From Luteimonas terrae (lineage in GTDB: Bacteria; Pseudomonadota; Gammaproteobacteria; Xanthomonadales; Xanthomonadaceae), in the NCBI RefSeq assembly GCF_004358165.1, contig NZ_SMTG01000002.1, positions 434,001 to 498,000 on the forward strand: a stretch of 64,000 bases of DNA. The letters run 5' to 3'. Position numbers and translations under genes: made by a program. The notes under the pieces are model-generated. The model was given only the letters and a program-made list of their open reading frames with translations. It ran no database searches and was not told where the DNA came from. Shown piece after piece: positions 18,623 to 27,756 of this stretch; position 1 is the first letter of the stretch, and every line of letters begins with the position of its first letter.

Positions 18623-20437
18623 ATGAGCGCGCAGGCAAGCGCGCCCCTGCCGGCGACGACCGCCGGCGCGCAGCGACGCCAACGGACGCAGTGGCTGGAC
18701 GCGCGGCTGTCGCCGTGGCGCAGTCGCCATCGCATCGCCTGCGCCTGCCAGGTGCTGGCGGGCTGGATGTGGATCCCGCAGGCCGCGGCGATCGCCTGGG
18801 CGCTCGACGCGCTGCTGTTCGCGGGCGCTGGGCTGGGTGCAGTACGCGCGCCGATGCTCCTGCTCGGCGGCACCCTGCTGGCGCGCACCGTGCTGGTCTG
18901 GGCGGCGCAGCGCGTGCAGGCCGATGTCGTCGAATCGGTGCTCGCGCGGATGCGCGTGGACATCGCCACGGCCATCGCCGCACGCGGCCCGGTGTGGCTG
19001 CGCGGACGTCGCAGCGGCGCGCTGGTCGCGCTGTCGACCAGTCACGTCGATGCGACCGCGAACTACTTCGGCGGTTACCTCGTCGCGCGCGCCGAAACGC
19101 TGCTGGTGCCGGTGGCGATCCTGGTCGCGGTGTTCTGCGTCGACTGGGTCGTCGGCCTGTTGCTGCTGCTGACCGCGCCGCTCGCGCCGATGTTCATGAT
19201 GCTCATCGGCATGGGCGCCGAGACCGCCGGCCGCCGGCAGCTGGTCGCCCTCGCGCGCGCCGGCGCGCATTTCACCGACCGCCTGCGCGGACTGGATCTG
19301 ATCCGCGTCTACGGCCGTGGCGATGCGGAGCTGGCGCAGGTGGGCGAGGCCACCGAGACCATCCGCGTGCGCAGCATGCGCGTGCTGCGCATCGCGTTCC
19401 TGTCGTCGGCGGTGCTGGAGTTCTTCGCCTCGGTCAGCGTCGCACTGGTCGCGGTGTACTTCGGCTTCACCTATCTGGGCATGCTCGACCTGCGCGGCGA
19501 AACGCTGCCATTGTCGACGGGCCTGTTCTGCCTGCTGCTGGCGCCGGAGTTCTACGCGCCGCTGCGGCGCCTGGCCGCGAACTATCACGACCGCGCGAAC
19601 GCGCTGGCGGCGGTGGCGGAGATCGAGGCGGCGTTCGATGGATTGCCTGACCTCGCGGTGAAACAGCTCCTTCCCCCGCGCGCGGGGGAAGGTTGGGATG
19701 GGGGCAAACCGCGTGGGCCGACACACGCCAGGGGCGCGCGGATATCGCCCCCACCCCAACCCTCCCTCGCAGGCGGGGGAGGGAGCCAGAGCGACTCGCC
19801 GGGAGCTGCAGCGCTGGTCTGCATCGAAGGCGCCACGCTCCGCCATCCGGGCGCCCGCGCACCCGCGTTGCAGCACGTGTCCCTGCAGATCCCCGCAGGC
19901 AATCGTCTCGCGCTCGTCGGCCCCAGCGGCTCGGGCAAGAGCACGCTGCTCGATGCGATCGCGGGCTGGCTGCCTGCCGAATCGGGCGTGGTATCCGTCG
20001 CGCCCGGCACGCGCATTGCGCTCGCCAGCCAGCGGCCGTGGCTGTTCGACGGCAGCCTCGCCGACAACATCCGCATAGGCGCGCCCGACGCCAGCGATGC
20101 CGACGTGGCCGAGGCCGCACGCGTCGCACAGGTGACGCGGTTCGCTACGGCGCTGCCGGACGGGATGGACACGGTGATCGGCGAGCGCGGCTTCGGCCTG
20201 TCCGGCGGCGAAGCGCGGCGCGTCGCGCTGGCGCGCGCGTTGTTGCTGCGGCCGCAGCTGTTGCTGCTCGACGAGCCGACCGCGTTCCTCGATGCCGGGA
20301 CCGAAGGCGATCTGCTGGCTGCGCTCGATGACTGGCTGCAGGACTGCACGGTGGTCGTCGCGACCCACAGTGATGCCGTCGTCGCATGGGCCGGCGCGCA
20401 ATGGCGCGTGCCGCCACCGGTGGAGCAGAGCGCATGA
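18623..20437 (+). CDS. cydD: Thiol reductant ABC exporter subunit CydD (with repeat-encoded linker)
   Basis: Half of the CydDC heterodimeric ABC exporter, which moves glutathione/cysteine to the periplasm and is needed for cytochrome bd and c assembly. The 604-residue protein has a six-helix membrane domain (about 45-320) and an ATPase domain with Walker A GPSGSGKST (433-441), signature LSGGE (526-530) and Walker B LLLLDEPT. Residues about 349-389 are encoded by an intact copy of a palindromic repeat found between genes elsewhere (48584-48745, 63746-63907), giving a Gly/Pro-rich linker unlike the rest of the protein. The frame stays open through it, so the gene is probably functional. It overlaps cydC by ATGA. 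Confidence 0.92.
   Translation: MSAQASAPLPATTAGAQRRQRTQWLDARLSPWRSRHRIACACQVLAGWMWIPQAAAIAWALDALLFAGAGLGAVRAPMLLLGGTLLARTVLVWAAQRVQADVVESVLARMRVDIATAIAARGPVWLRGRRSGALVALSTSHVDATANYFGGYLVARAETLLVPVAILVAVFCVDWVVGLLLLLTAPLAPMFMMLIGMGAETAGRRQLVALARAGAHFTDRLRGLDLIRVYGRGDAELAQVGEATETIRVRSMRVLRIAFLSSAVLEFFASVSVALVAVYFGFTYLGMLDLRGETLPLSTGLFCLLLAPEFYAPLRRLAANYHDRANALAAVAEIEAAFDGLPDLAVKQLLPPRAGEGWDGGKPRGPTHARGARISPPPQPSLAGGGGSQSDSPGAAALVCIEGATLRHPGARAPALQHVSLQIPAGNRLALVGPSGSGKSTLLDAIAGWLPAESGVVSVAPGTRIALASQRPWLFDGSLADNIRIGAPDASDADVAEAARVAQVTRFATALPDGMDTVIGERGFGLSGGEARRVALARALLLRPQLLLLDEPTAFLDAGTEGDLLAALDDWLQDCTVVVATHSDAVVAWAGAQWRVPPPVEQSA
19667..19787. repeat. Palindromic repeat A, copy 1, inside cydD
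   Basis: The left arm (19667-19706) reads GCTCCTTCCCCCGCGCGCGG then GGGAAGGTTGGGATGGGGGC. The right arm (19746-19785) is its approximate reverse complement, and each arm also contains its own small CCCCCGC/GCGGGGG hairpin. The same structure occurs outside genes at 48584-48745 and 63746-63907. Here it lies within the cydD reading frame, between the membrane and ATPase domains, without breaking the frame. Confidence 0.85.
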
Positions 20438-22125
20438 GCCGCGCCGCGGAAGACATCGCCAGCACGCGCGCGCTGCTGCGCGGACATCGGCGCGGGGTGC
20501 TGCTGGCCGTGGCGCTGATGTTGCTGACCCTGACCGCCGGCGTCGGTCTGCTCGGCCTGTCGGGCGGCTTTCTGACCGGCGCCGCGCTGACCTTCGGCAC
20601 ACTGGGCGCGTTCAACTTCTTCACCCCGTCGGCCGGCATCCGCGGCCTGACGCTGGCGCGTATCGTCTCGCGCTATCTGGAAAAGCTGCTCGGCCACGAC
20701 ACGATGCTGCGCCTCGCCCGCGACCTGCGCAGCTGGTTCTTCGCGCGCGCGCTGCGGCTGAGCCCGGCGCAGCTCGGTCGCCTGCGCACCGGCGATCTGC
20801 TGGCGCGGTTGCTCGACGACATCGACGCGGTGGATGGCCTGCTGCTGCGCGCGACCGGTCCGCTGCTGGCGCTGCTCGGTACCGGTCTACTCGGGCTCGG
20901 TGTCGCCGCCTGGCTGCACCCGCCGAGTGCGACGTGGCTGGCGGCCGTCGGCGTGGCCTTGGCGCTGCTGGTGCCGGCACGCGTCGCGTGGCGACGGGCT
21001 GCCGAGGAAACCGACCGCGCGACGCGCAAGGCGGCATTGCGCGCCCGGTTGCACGAACTGTACGAGGGCCAGGCCGATCTCGCCGCGCTCGGTGCGACGG
21101 CCGGCTGGCTGGCGCACGTGGACGCGGATGCCGCGCACGTCGCCACGCTCGAACGCGCCCGCCGACGCCGCCTGGCCGACGCGCAGGCCTTGCACGGCGG
21201 TGTCGCGGCGCTTGGACTGCTGGGCCTGCTGTGGAGCGTCGTCACCGGATTCACCGCCGGCGCGCTGCCGGCCGCGCACGCGGCGGCGGTGTTCTTCATC
21301 GCGATCGGTCTGTTCGAGGTCTGGTCTGGCGCGGGCCTGGCCTGGCAGTCCCTGCAGGCGGCGCGCGCGTCGATCGCACGGCTCGACGCGGTGGCCGGCG
21401 CAGCGCCCGCCATCGTCGATCCCGCGCAGCCGATGGCGGTACCGGCGCACGGCGCTTTGCGTTTCGAGCACGTGCGTTTTGCATGGACGCCGGAGGCGCG
21501 ACCGGTGCTCGACGGGCTCGATCTCACACTGGCACCCGGCGAGCGTGTCGCGATCAGCGGCGACAGCGGCGCGGGCAAATCCACGCTCGGCGCGCTGCTG
21601 CTGCGCAGCGCCGACGCGCAGACCGGTCGTGTGACTTGGGGCGGGGTGGATCTGCGCGCAATGACGCAGGCGCAGTGGTATGCGCGGCTTTCGTGGTTGC
21701 CGCAGAACGCACCGGTGTTCGCCGGCCGCGTGCGCGACAACCTCGCCTTCGGCGCGCCGGACGCCGACGACGCCACGCTGTGGAACGCGCTATCGCAGGT
21801 CCGTCTGCGCACCTGGGCCGAGCGCATCGGTGGCTTGGACGCGTGGGTCGGCGAGTCCGGCGTGACTATGTCGGCTGGCCAGGCCCGGCGTCTCGCGCTG
21901 GCGCGCGCGCTGCTGCGCGATGCGCCGCTGGTGCTGCTCGACGAACCGACCGAGGGCCTCGACCACGACACCGCCGATGCGCTGCTACGTGAGCTGCCGG
22001 CCCTGCTGGCCGGCCGCAGCCTGCTGCTGATCACCCACGGCGCGCTGCCGCACGGCCTCGTCGACCGCCACCTGTGGCTGCGTGATGGCCGGCTGTCGGA
22101 AGCCGCCCCGGCAGCCGGCCGGTAG
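20434..22125 (+). CDS. cydC: Thiol reductant ABC exporter subunit CydC
   Basis: The partner of CydD in the inner-membrane glutathione/cysteine exporter. The ATG at 20434 overlaps the cydD stop. The 563-residue protein has a six-helix membrane domain and an ATPase domain with Walker A GDSGAGKST (376-384). The signature position reads MSAGQ instead of the usual LSGGQ, followed by ARRLALARALL and the Walker B VLLDEPTEGLD. The weakened signature fits the asymmetric nucleotide sites common in heterodimeric exporters. No cytochrome bd genes are in the window. Confidence 0.92.
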   Translation: MSRAAEDIASTRALLRGHRRGVLLAVALMLLTLTAGVGLLGLSGGFLTGAALTFGTLGAFNFFTPSAGIRGLTLARIVSRYLEKLLGHDTMLRLARDLRSWFFARALRLSPAQLGRLRTGDLLARLLDDIDAVDGLLLRATGPLLALLGTGLLGLGVAAWLHPPSATWLAAVGVALALLVPARVAWRRAAEETDRATRKAALRARLHELYEGQADLAALGATAGWLAHVDADAAHVATLERARRRRLADAQALHGGVAALGLLGLLWSVVTGFTAGALPAAHAAAVFFIAIGLFEVWSGAGLAWQSLQAARASIARLDAVAGAAPAIVDPAQPMAVPAHGALRFEHVRFAWTPEARPVLDGLDLTLAPGERVAISGDSGAGKSTLGALLLRSADAQTGRVTWGGVDLRAMTQAQWYARLSWLPQNAPVFAGRVRDNLAFGAPDADDATLWNALSQVRLRTWAERIGGLDAWVGESGVTMSAGQARRLALARALLRDAPLVLLDEPTEGLDHDTADALLRELPALLAGRSLLLITHGALPHGLVDRHLWLRDGRLSEAAPAAGR

Positions 22126-22164
22126 ACTATCGCCTCCATCCGTACCACCGAAGAGCCTGCCCGC

Positions 22165-23535
22165 ATGATCAAGCCCCGGACCCCGCCCGGCGTCATGGAA
22201 CTGTTGCCGCGCGACCAGATCGCCTTCCAGCGGATGCTGGACACGATCCGCCGCACGTTCGAGGGCTTCGGGTTCCTGCCGATCGAGACGCCGGTGTTCG
22301 AGCTGTCGGACACGCTGCTGACCAAATCCGGCGGCGAGACCGAGCGGCAGGTGTATTTCGTGCAGTCCACCGGCGCGCTCGAGAAAGCGGCCGAGGGCCT
22401 GCCGGAACTGGCGCTGCGCTTCGACCTCACCGTGCCGCTGGCGCGCTACGTCGCCGAGCACGAGCACGACCTCGCATTCCCGTTCCGTCGCTACCAGATG
22501 CAGCGCGTCTACCGCGGCGAGCGCGCGCAGCGCGGCCGCTTCCGCGAGTTCTACCAGTGCGACATCGACGTGATCGGCAAGGATTCGCTCTCGCCGCGTT
22601 ACGACGCCGAAGTGCCGGCGGTGATCAGCGCGGTATTCGCTGCACTCGACATCGGCGAATTCACGATCCAGCTCAACCATCGCAAGCTGCTGCGCGGCTA
22701 TTTCGAAGGGCAGGGCATCGACGACACGCGCCAGATGACCGTGCTGCGCGAGATCGACAAGCTCGACAAGCGTGGCGAGGACGCGGTACGCGCCACGCTG
22801 ACCGGTGAGGAGTTCGGCCTGTCCGACGAAGTCGCCGAGCGCCTGCTCGCGTTCTCGCGCGTGCGCTCGACCGGCCACGACGATGCGCTGGCCAAACTCG
22901 ACGCGCTCGGCGCCGGTACCGAGCTGTTCGAAGAGGGTCGTAATGAACTGCGCGAACTGCTGGGCCAGCTGCGGGCGCTGGGCGTGCCGGAATCGCGCTA
23001 TGCGTTGAACCTGTCGATCGCGCGCGGTCTCGACTACTACACCGGCATGGTCTACGAGACGATTCTCGACGCGCACCCGCAGATCGGTTCGATCTGCTCG
23101 GGCGGCCGTTACGACAACCTCGCCAGCCACTACACCAGGTCGAAACTGCCGGGCGTCGGCATCTCGATCGGCCTGACGCGCCTGTTCTGGCAGTTGCGCG
23201 AAGCGGGGCTGGTGGCGACGGCCGACAGTTCGGTCGACGTGCTGGTGACCCTGCTCGACGACGCCTCGCTGCCCGACGCGCTCGCGCTGTCGCAGCGCCT
23301 GCGCGGCAGCGGACTCAACGTCGAAACCCAGCTCGAACCGCGCAAGCTCGCCAAGCAGATGCAGTACGCCGACCGCGCCGGGATCCGCTTCGTCGTGATC
23401 CGCGGCGAGGACGAGATCGCCAAGGGCGTGGTCGCGGTCAAGGATCTGCGCCGCGGCGAACAGTTCGAAGTGGCCGACGACGACCTGGCGCGCACGCTGC
23501 TGGTCGAGCGCGAGCAGGCGCGGTCGATGCCCTGA
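22165..23535 (+). CDS. hisS: Histidyl-tRNA synthetase
   Basis: Charges tRNA-His with histidine. The 456-residue class II synthetase shows [13 protein letters not shown] at the N-terminus, motif 2 with [20 protein letters not shown], the histidine-specific RGLDYYTG segment, and motif 3 near [14 protein letters not shown]-terminal anticodon-binding domain (about 370-456) follows. It lies directly upstream of a histidine ammonia-lyase-like gene, an arrangement worth noting because both use free histidine. Confidence 0.95.
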   Translation: MIKPRTPPGVMELLPRDQIAFQRMLDTIRRTFEGFGFLPIETPVFELSDTLLTKSGGETERQVYFVQSTGALEKAAEGLPELALRFDLTVPLARYVAEHEHDLAFPFRRYQMQRVYRGERAQRGRFREFYQCDIDVIGKDSLSPRYDAEVPAVISAVFAALDIGEFTIQLNHRKLLRGYFEGQGIDDTRQMTVLREIDKLDKRGEDAVRATLTGEEFGLSDEVAERLLAFSRVRSTGHDDALAKLDALGAGTELFEEGRNELRELLGQLRALGVPESRYALNLSIARGLDYYTGMVYETILDAHPQIGSICSGGRYDNLASHYTRSKLPGVGISIGLTRLFWQLREAGLVATADSSVDVLVTLLDDASLPDALALSQRLRGSGLNVETQLEPRKLAKQMQYADRAGIRFVVIRGEDEIAKGVVAVKDLRRGEQFEVADDDLARTLLVEREQARSMP

Positions 23536-23587
23536 TGTTGTCGGCGGCGCCTCGCGCCGCCTCTGTGCTCCGGGAGGGAGACGCACG

Positions 23588-25501
23588 ATGAAATCCATCC
23601 GCCTCGACGGCCGTTCGCTGACGCGCGCGCAACTGGTCATGGTCGCGCACGGCGCGCCGGTGGCGCTCGACGACGACGCGCTGCAGGGCGTGGCCCGCGC
23701 CGCCGACTTCCTCGCCGAGCAGGTGCGTCGCGAGGAACCGATCTACGGCGTGTCGACCGGCTTCGGCAGCAACGCTGATCGCCTGCTCGGCGCGCGTCCG
23801 TTGCGCGACGACCTGCCGGGTGCGACGCCCTCGGGCCGTTCGCTGCACGAGGAACTGCAGGTCAATCTGATCGTGACCCACGCGGTCTGTGTCGGCGAAC
23901 CGCTGTCGGCCGACGTGGTGCGCGCGATGCTGTGCATCCGCATCAACACGCTGCTCAAGGGCCATTCGGGCATCCGCGTGCAGACGCTGCAGGCGCTGGC
24001 CGCATTGCTCAATTCGGGCATCGTGCCGGTGGTGCCGGCGCTGGGTTCGGTCGGCGCATCCGGCGATCTCGCGCCGCTGTCGCATCTGGCGATCGTCCTG
24101 CTGGGCGGTGGCGAGGCCTTTGTCGATGGCGAGCGCATGTCCGGTGCCGACGCGCTGAAGCGCGCCGGTCTCGAGCCGGTGACGCTGTCGTACAAGGAAG
24201 GCCTGGCGCTCAACAACGGCACCGCGCAGATGCTAGCCACCGGCGTGCTGGCGCTGCAGAAGCTCGACGCGCTGCTCGACACTGCCGATCTCGCCGCGGC
24301 GATGACGATCGACGCCTTCGCCGGTCGTCTCGGCGCATTCGATCCGGATGTGCACGCTTTGCGCCCGCATCCGGGGCAGGTCGAAGTCGCCGCGCATCTG
24401 CGCGAACTGCTCGCCGGCTCCACGCTCGCCGACATTCCGTATCACCTCGTGCCGCGCTTCCGGCCGTGGCTGCCGACCAGCTGGGATACCGCCGAGTCGC
24501 AGGCATTGCGCTTCGACATCGGCTGGGATTGGGTGCCGAGCGACCAGCGCCACGGGCGCGAGAAGTTCTACACGCGCTTCCGCCCGTTCCGCGGCGGCAA
24601 GAAGCACCAGCCGCAGGACAGCTATTCGCTGCGCTGCATTCCGCAGGTGCACGGCGCCGTGCGCGATGCGGTCGAGCAGGCCAAGCGCGTGTTCGACGTC
24701 GAACTCAATGCGGTCACCGACAATCCGCTGGTGTTCCCCGAACGCGCGGCCGAGCATGTCGAGGAGCAGGTGATCTCCGCCGGTCATTTCCACGGCATGC
24801 CGCTCGCGCTCGCCATGAGCTACGTCAAGGCGGCGATCCCGGTGCTGGCCTCGATCTCCGAGCGCCGCCTCAACAAGCTGGTCGATCCGTCGACCAACGA
24901 CGGCCTGCCGGGCTTTTTGATCGGCAACGAGGATGCGACCGAATCGGGCTACATGATCGTGCAGTACACGGCCGCGGCCATCGTCAACGATCTCGCCACG
25001 CGCGCGCATCCGGCCAGCGTCTACTCCGTGCCGACCAGTGCGAACGCCGAGGACCATGTGTCCATGGGCACCAACGAAGCGCGGCACGTGCTGTCGATGG
25101 CGGACGATCTGGGCAAGGTGATCGCGCTGGAGATCTACACCGCCGCGCAGGCGCTGGATCTGCGTGTCGACATGATCAATGCCGCGCGCGATCTGGCCCG
25201 GCGTGGCGATGCGGACGCCCTGGCGGCGAAGGTGCAGGGCGGCCCGGCATCCGACCGCCCGACGCGCGGCGCCTTCGTCGACGAGGTCGAAGGCCTGCGC
25301 GCCGAACTCGCCGCGTGTGAGCCCTTCCATCCCGGCAGCGTCGTCGCCGCGGCCCATGCGGTGGTGCGCGATGCGATTCCGTTCCTCGATCGCGACCGCG
25401 CGCTCGACGGCGAAGTCGCGGCTGCGGTGAAGCTGGTCGCCGGCGGCGCGCTGCTCGGTGTGCTGCCGCGCTGGCGCGTGCCGGGTCGGGAGGCCGCTTG
25501 A
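23588..25501 (+). CDS. Histidine ammonia-lyase-like MIO enzyme, long form
   Basis: Probably removes ammonia from histidine to give urocanate. The MIO prosthetic group would form from Ala157-Ser158-Gly159 (GSVGASGDLAPLSH). The catalytic tyrosine Tyr53 lies in YGVSTGFGS. His98 (IVTHAV) matches the residue that marks histidine-specific family members, although the neighbour is Thr rather than Ser. At 637 residues it is longer than ordinary HutH (about 510). About 60 extra residues lie before DSYSLRC (344-350), and the C-terminus is extended. No other hut genes are nearby, so the role may not be classical histidine use. A related aromatic ammonia-lyase or aminomutase activity cannot be excluded. 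Confidence 0.8.
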   Translation: MKSIRLDGRSLTRAQLVMVAHGAPVALDDDALQGVARAADFLAEQVRREEPIYGVSTGFGSNADRLLGARPLRDDLPGATPSGRSLHEELQVNLIVTHAVCVGEPLSADVVRAMLCIRINTLLKGHSGIRVQTLQALAALLNSGIVPVVPALGSVGASGDLAPLSHLAIVLLGGGEAFVDGERMSGADALKRAGLEPVTLSYKEGLALNNGTAQMLATGVLALQKLDALLDTADLAAAMTIDAFAGRLGAFDPDVHALRPHPGQVEVAAHLRELLAGSTLADIPYHLVPRFRPWLPTSWDTAESQALRFDIGWDWVPSDQRHGREKFYTRFRPFRGGKKHQPQDSYSLRCIPQVHGAVRDAVEQAKRVFDVELNAVTDNPLVFPERAAEHVEEQVISAGHFHGMPLALAMSYVKAAIPVLASISERRLNKLVDPSTNDGLPGFLIGNEDATESGYMIVQYTAAAIVNDLATRAHPASVYSVPTSANAEDHVSMGTNEARHVLSMADDLGKVIALEIYTAAQALDLRVDMINAARDLARRGDADALAAKVQGGPASDRPTRGAFVDEVEGLRAELAACEPFHPGSVVAAAHAVVRDAIPFLDRDRALDGEVAAAVKLVAGGALLGVLPRWRVPGREAA

Positions 25502-25860
25502 ACCTGCCGCTGCACTTCGGCTGGCTGGGTGTCCTCGAGGCCGCGCTGATCGCCCTCGCGATCGGCGCGGTGTCCTATCTGCTGTTCCACCGGCTGGGCA
25601 CGAAGTGGCGCTGGCCCCAGGGTCACGCCCTGGGCTGGAGCTGCGTCGCCGCGATCGCGGTCGCCGCCGGCATCGACGCTTGGCATCTGTTCTACATGGG
25701 TGTGGTCAAGCTCGAATCGCCGGTCTACGCCCGCATCGCGTTGCAGAAGATCCACGACCCGAACTTCCTCGCCGCGCGTGTGTTCATGTCGTCACTGGCG
25801 GCGTTGTGCGGTGTCGCGTTGGCGTGGCTGGGCCTGCACCGCGAGCTGCTGGCCGACTGA
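25498..25860 (+). CDS. Small hypothetical membrane protein
   Basis: A 120-residue protein with about three hydrophobic segments (roughly 10-30, 48-66 and 92-115). The TTG start at 25498 overlaps the stop of the ammonia-lyase gene and follows a good ribosome binding site (GGGAGG, four bases away), so it is translationally coupled to that gene. No family is recognised. Coupling suggests it is needed together with the ammonia-lyase, but nothing more can be said. Confidence 0.65.
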   Translation: MNLPLHFGWLGVLEAALIALAIGAVSYLLFHRLGTKWRWPQGHALGWSCVAAIAVAAGIDAWHLFYMGVVKLESPVYARIALQKIHDPNFLAARVFMSSLAALCGVALAWLGLHRELLAD

Positions 25861-25888
25861 TCCGCGTTCGTCGGACTCCGCACTTTTC

Positions 25889-25923
25889 GTAGGATGGGTA
25901 GAGCGCAGCGCAACCCATCCTAC
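25889..25923. repeat. GTAGGATGGGT inverted repeat
   Basis: The perfect arms GTAGGATGGGT and ACCCATCCTAC flank a 13-base GAGCGCAGCGCAA-like loop. This short repeat is widespread between genes in gammaproteobacteria. A decayed relative (AGGATGGGTCGCGCGCAGCG) lies near 44425-44445. It may act as a terminator-like hairpin between the convergent genes here. Confidence 0.75.
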
Positions 25924-25947
25924 GGGTGCGCCGGGGCGGCCTGTGGG

Positions 25948-26045
25948 AGCGCGCTGGCGCGCGATGCGCCCGGAGGTATCGGTAGCGGCCAACTTGCACG
26001 GTGCCTTGAACACTCCCGGGATGGCGACCAAGGTCGCTCCCACAA
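25948..26045. repeat. TGTGGGAGCG inverted repeat (repeat C)
   Basis: Terminal arms TGTGGGAGCG and CGCTCCCACA enclose about 78 bases containing GCGCGC-rich and GACCAAGGTCGC palindromes. Related elements with GGGAGCGCGCTTGCGCGCGA arms occur at 44548-44632 and 59199-59279. This is a typical dispersed intergenic repeat. It lies between the convergent ends of the small membrane protein and the TPR gene. Confidence 0.7.
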
Positions 26046-26063
26046 GCGCGTCAGCTGTCGCGC

Positions 26064-26378
26064 TTACCTGCGCCTGCGCTCGATCCGCCGCAGGAACACC
26101 GTCATCTCCTTCGTCGACTGCACGTCACCGCGTCGCGTCGCCGCGTCCAGACCGGCGCGCCACGCCGCTTCGGCATCGCCTTCGCGACCCAGTGCCAACA
26201 GCGCCTTGCCCAGCAGCTTCCAGGCGGCCGAGTAATCCGGGTCGTGCCGCGTCGCCGCCGAGAGATGACCGGCGGCCGCCTCCGCGTCGCCGGCCTGCAG
26301 GCAGGCATTGCCCAGCCCGAACCGCAGCAGCGCGTCATCGCGCCCCGCATCCAGCATTGCCTGCAACCGCTCGCGCAC
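26064..26378 (-). CDS. Small TPR protein
   Basis: A 104-residue all-helical protein with about two tetratricopeptide repeats (ALLRFGLGNACLQAGDAEAA and AWKLLGKALLALGREGDAEA). It starts with GTG three bases after the stop of the upstream thioredoxin-like gene, with GGGAG as ribosome binding site. TPR proteins bind other proteins. No partner is known. Close coupling suggests it acts with the thioredoxin-like protein. Confidence 0.75.
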   Translation of the reverse strand: MRERLQAMLDAGRDDALLRFGLGNACLQAGDAEAAAGHLSAATRHDPDYSAAWKLLGKALLALGREGDAEAAWRAGLDAATRRGDVQSTKEMTVFLRRIERRRR

Positions 26379-26381
26379 CGA

Positions 26382-27626
26382 TTACTCCCGTCCAGAAGTC
26401 TGCGGCGGATTGTCGCCCGCAGCCGGGGCGGGGCTGGTGGAACGCAGCAATCCGGCGCGGGCCAGCATCGTGTGCAATGCGTCGCGATCGCTGCCGTCGC
26501 GCTCCCAGCGGCCGAAGCGTTCGATCAGCACGCCGTCGCGGAACACCAGGAACTGCGGTGTCGTGTCGAAATCCATCGGCCACTGCGCGGCATGGGTGGC
26601 GATGTGGATCTGCGTGGCAGGATGACGCCGGTTCCAGGCACGCAGCATCGCGGCCTCGGCGATCGCGGTCGGGGCGATCAGCCAGGTCGCGTGCGCCGCG
26701 AAGAGCGGGCCGAGTTCGGGATCGAGTGGAATCGCGGCCGCTGCCGCAGTGCTGAAGCTGCAGCCCGGCGAAGACACGACGACGATCCGCGTGCCGAGGT
26801 CGATGGCGTCCAGTCGCAATGTCGGGACAGGGGCGTCGTCCGCCTGGATGGTCCAGATGCCGACGGCACCCGCGGGCAACGGGCGCGCGGTGTCGAGCAC
26901 CGGAACCGGCGGAAGCCCCGCATCCGGGAGGCTTTCAGTGAAGGCACGCGCCTGCTCGAGGCGACCGCCGCGGAGCAGCGCCTGCTGCAGATCGCGATGA
27001 TCGGTGCGCATCGCGAGCCCTCGCGATCGGAGGCGGGCATGCAGCGCAACCGCGTTGTCGATGCGGACGTCGTCCGGGGCCTCGGCCGCGCGTTGGACGG
27101 CAGCCCGCTGCAGCAGCCGCAGGTCCTCGCCCGTGTCGTGGTCCGATGCGGCTTCCCGCGCGATCAGCCGGTCGATGGCGGCGGTCGCGTCGCTGGCGGC
27201 GTGATCTCGCTGCAGGGCGTCTTGCCAGCTGCGATAAGCGCGCAGCACGTCTTCGCTCGGCGGACCGAGGCGCCCTTCGGCACGCGCTGCGCGCAGGCGC
27301 GTCGCCTCTTCTGACGTGAGCCCCTGGAAAGGCGCGTCGCCATCCAGCAGCAGCCGCAGCATGTCCGCGGCCTCCTTGGTGGTGAGTTCGGCCATCAGGA
27401 TGTCGACCGGCAAGGTATGCAGACCCTGTGGTCCGAAGCCCAGCGAATCCAGAAACAACGCGCGCGCATACGGCGGCATCAGGTCCAGTGGCGAGGCGTT
27501 GTGCGACAGCCAGTCGTCCAGTGCCGCCGCGGAGTCGAACGGCGGGGTGGCAGGTGCGTCGTCGAGGGCAGTGGCAGGCGCCGCGAGCAGCAGCGCAAGA
27601 CAGAGGCCGAAGCGGGTGCGGCGCAT
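26382..27626 (-). CDS. Exported protein with thioredoxin-like C-terminal domain
   Basis: The ATG at 27626 follows a good ribosome binding site (GAAGGA) and gives a signal peptide (MRRTRFGLCLALLLAAPATA), so the 414-residue protein is exported. The long central part is helical and unrecognised. The C-terminal third looks thioredoxin-like: a beta strand leads to SSPGCSFS at the usual CxxC position, and a TTPQFLVFRDG segment matches the cis-proline strand. Only one cysteine remains at the active site, so it is unlikely to be a normal disulfide reductase. It resembles TIGR03759/ICE-type thioredoxin-like proteins only loosely. Function unknown. Confidence 0.65.
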   Translation of the reverse strand: MRRTRFGLCLALLLAAPATALDDAPATPPFDSAAALDDWLSHNASPLDLMPPYARALFLDSLGFGPQGLHTLPVDILMAELTTKEAADMLRLLLDGDAPFQGLTSEEATRLRAARAEGRLGPPSEDVLRAYRSWQDALQRDHAASDATAAIDRLIAREAASDHDTGEDLRLLQRAAVQRAAEAPDDVRIDNAVALHARLRSRGLAMRTDHRDLQQALLRGGRLEQARAFTESLPDAGLPPVPVLDTARPLPAGAVGIWTIQADDAPVPTLRLDAIDLGTRIVVVSSPGCSFSTAAAAAIPLDPELGPLFAAHATWLIAPTAIAEAAMLRAWNRRHPATQIHIATHAAQWPMDFDTTPQFLVFRDGVLIERFGRWERDGSDRDALHTMLARAGLLRSTSPAPAAGDNPPQTSGRE

Positions 27627-27690
27627 CGCAATCCTTCGCGGCGGAGGTGAACCGATTGGAACACGACATCGCCGGGCGGGCGAACCGGAT

Positions 27691-27737
27691 TTGACTTCCA
27701 CGGTGATCGGCGTAATGTATTAGCACGCTAATACATT
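27691..27737 (+). promoter_or_regulatory. Promoter and palindromic operator of the histidine operon
   Basis: A -35-like TTGACT (27691-27696) is followed 16 bases later by a -10-like TAATGT (27713-27718). Overlapping the -10 and the expected start of transcription is a 24-base palindrome at 27714-27737: AATGTATTAGC and its exact reverse complement around a two-base AC centre. It sits directly before a TrpR/YerC-type regulator gene and the his operon. The natural reading is an autoregulated histidine repressor operator. Confidence 0.8.
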
Positions 27738-27756
27738 GAAACATTCGAGCGATCCC

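Noticed and set aside
19667..19787. cydD as a pseudogene broken by a repeat
   Set aside because: The frame stays open, both domains are complete and the ATPase motifs are intact, so an in-frame linker insertion fits better.
20673..22430. Long minus-strand frame opposite cydC and the start of hisS
   Set aside because: Serine/arginine-rich translation with no domain, fully antisense to genes with clear motifs.
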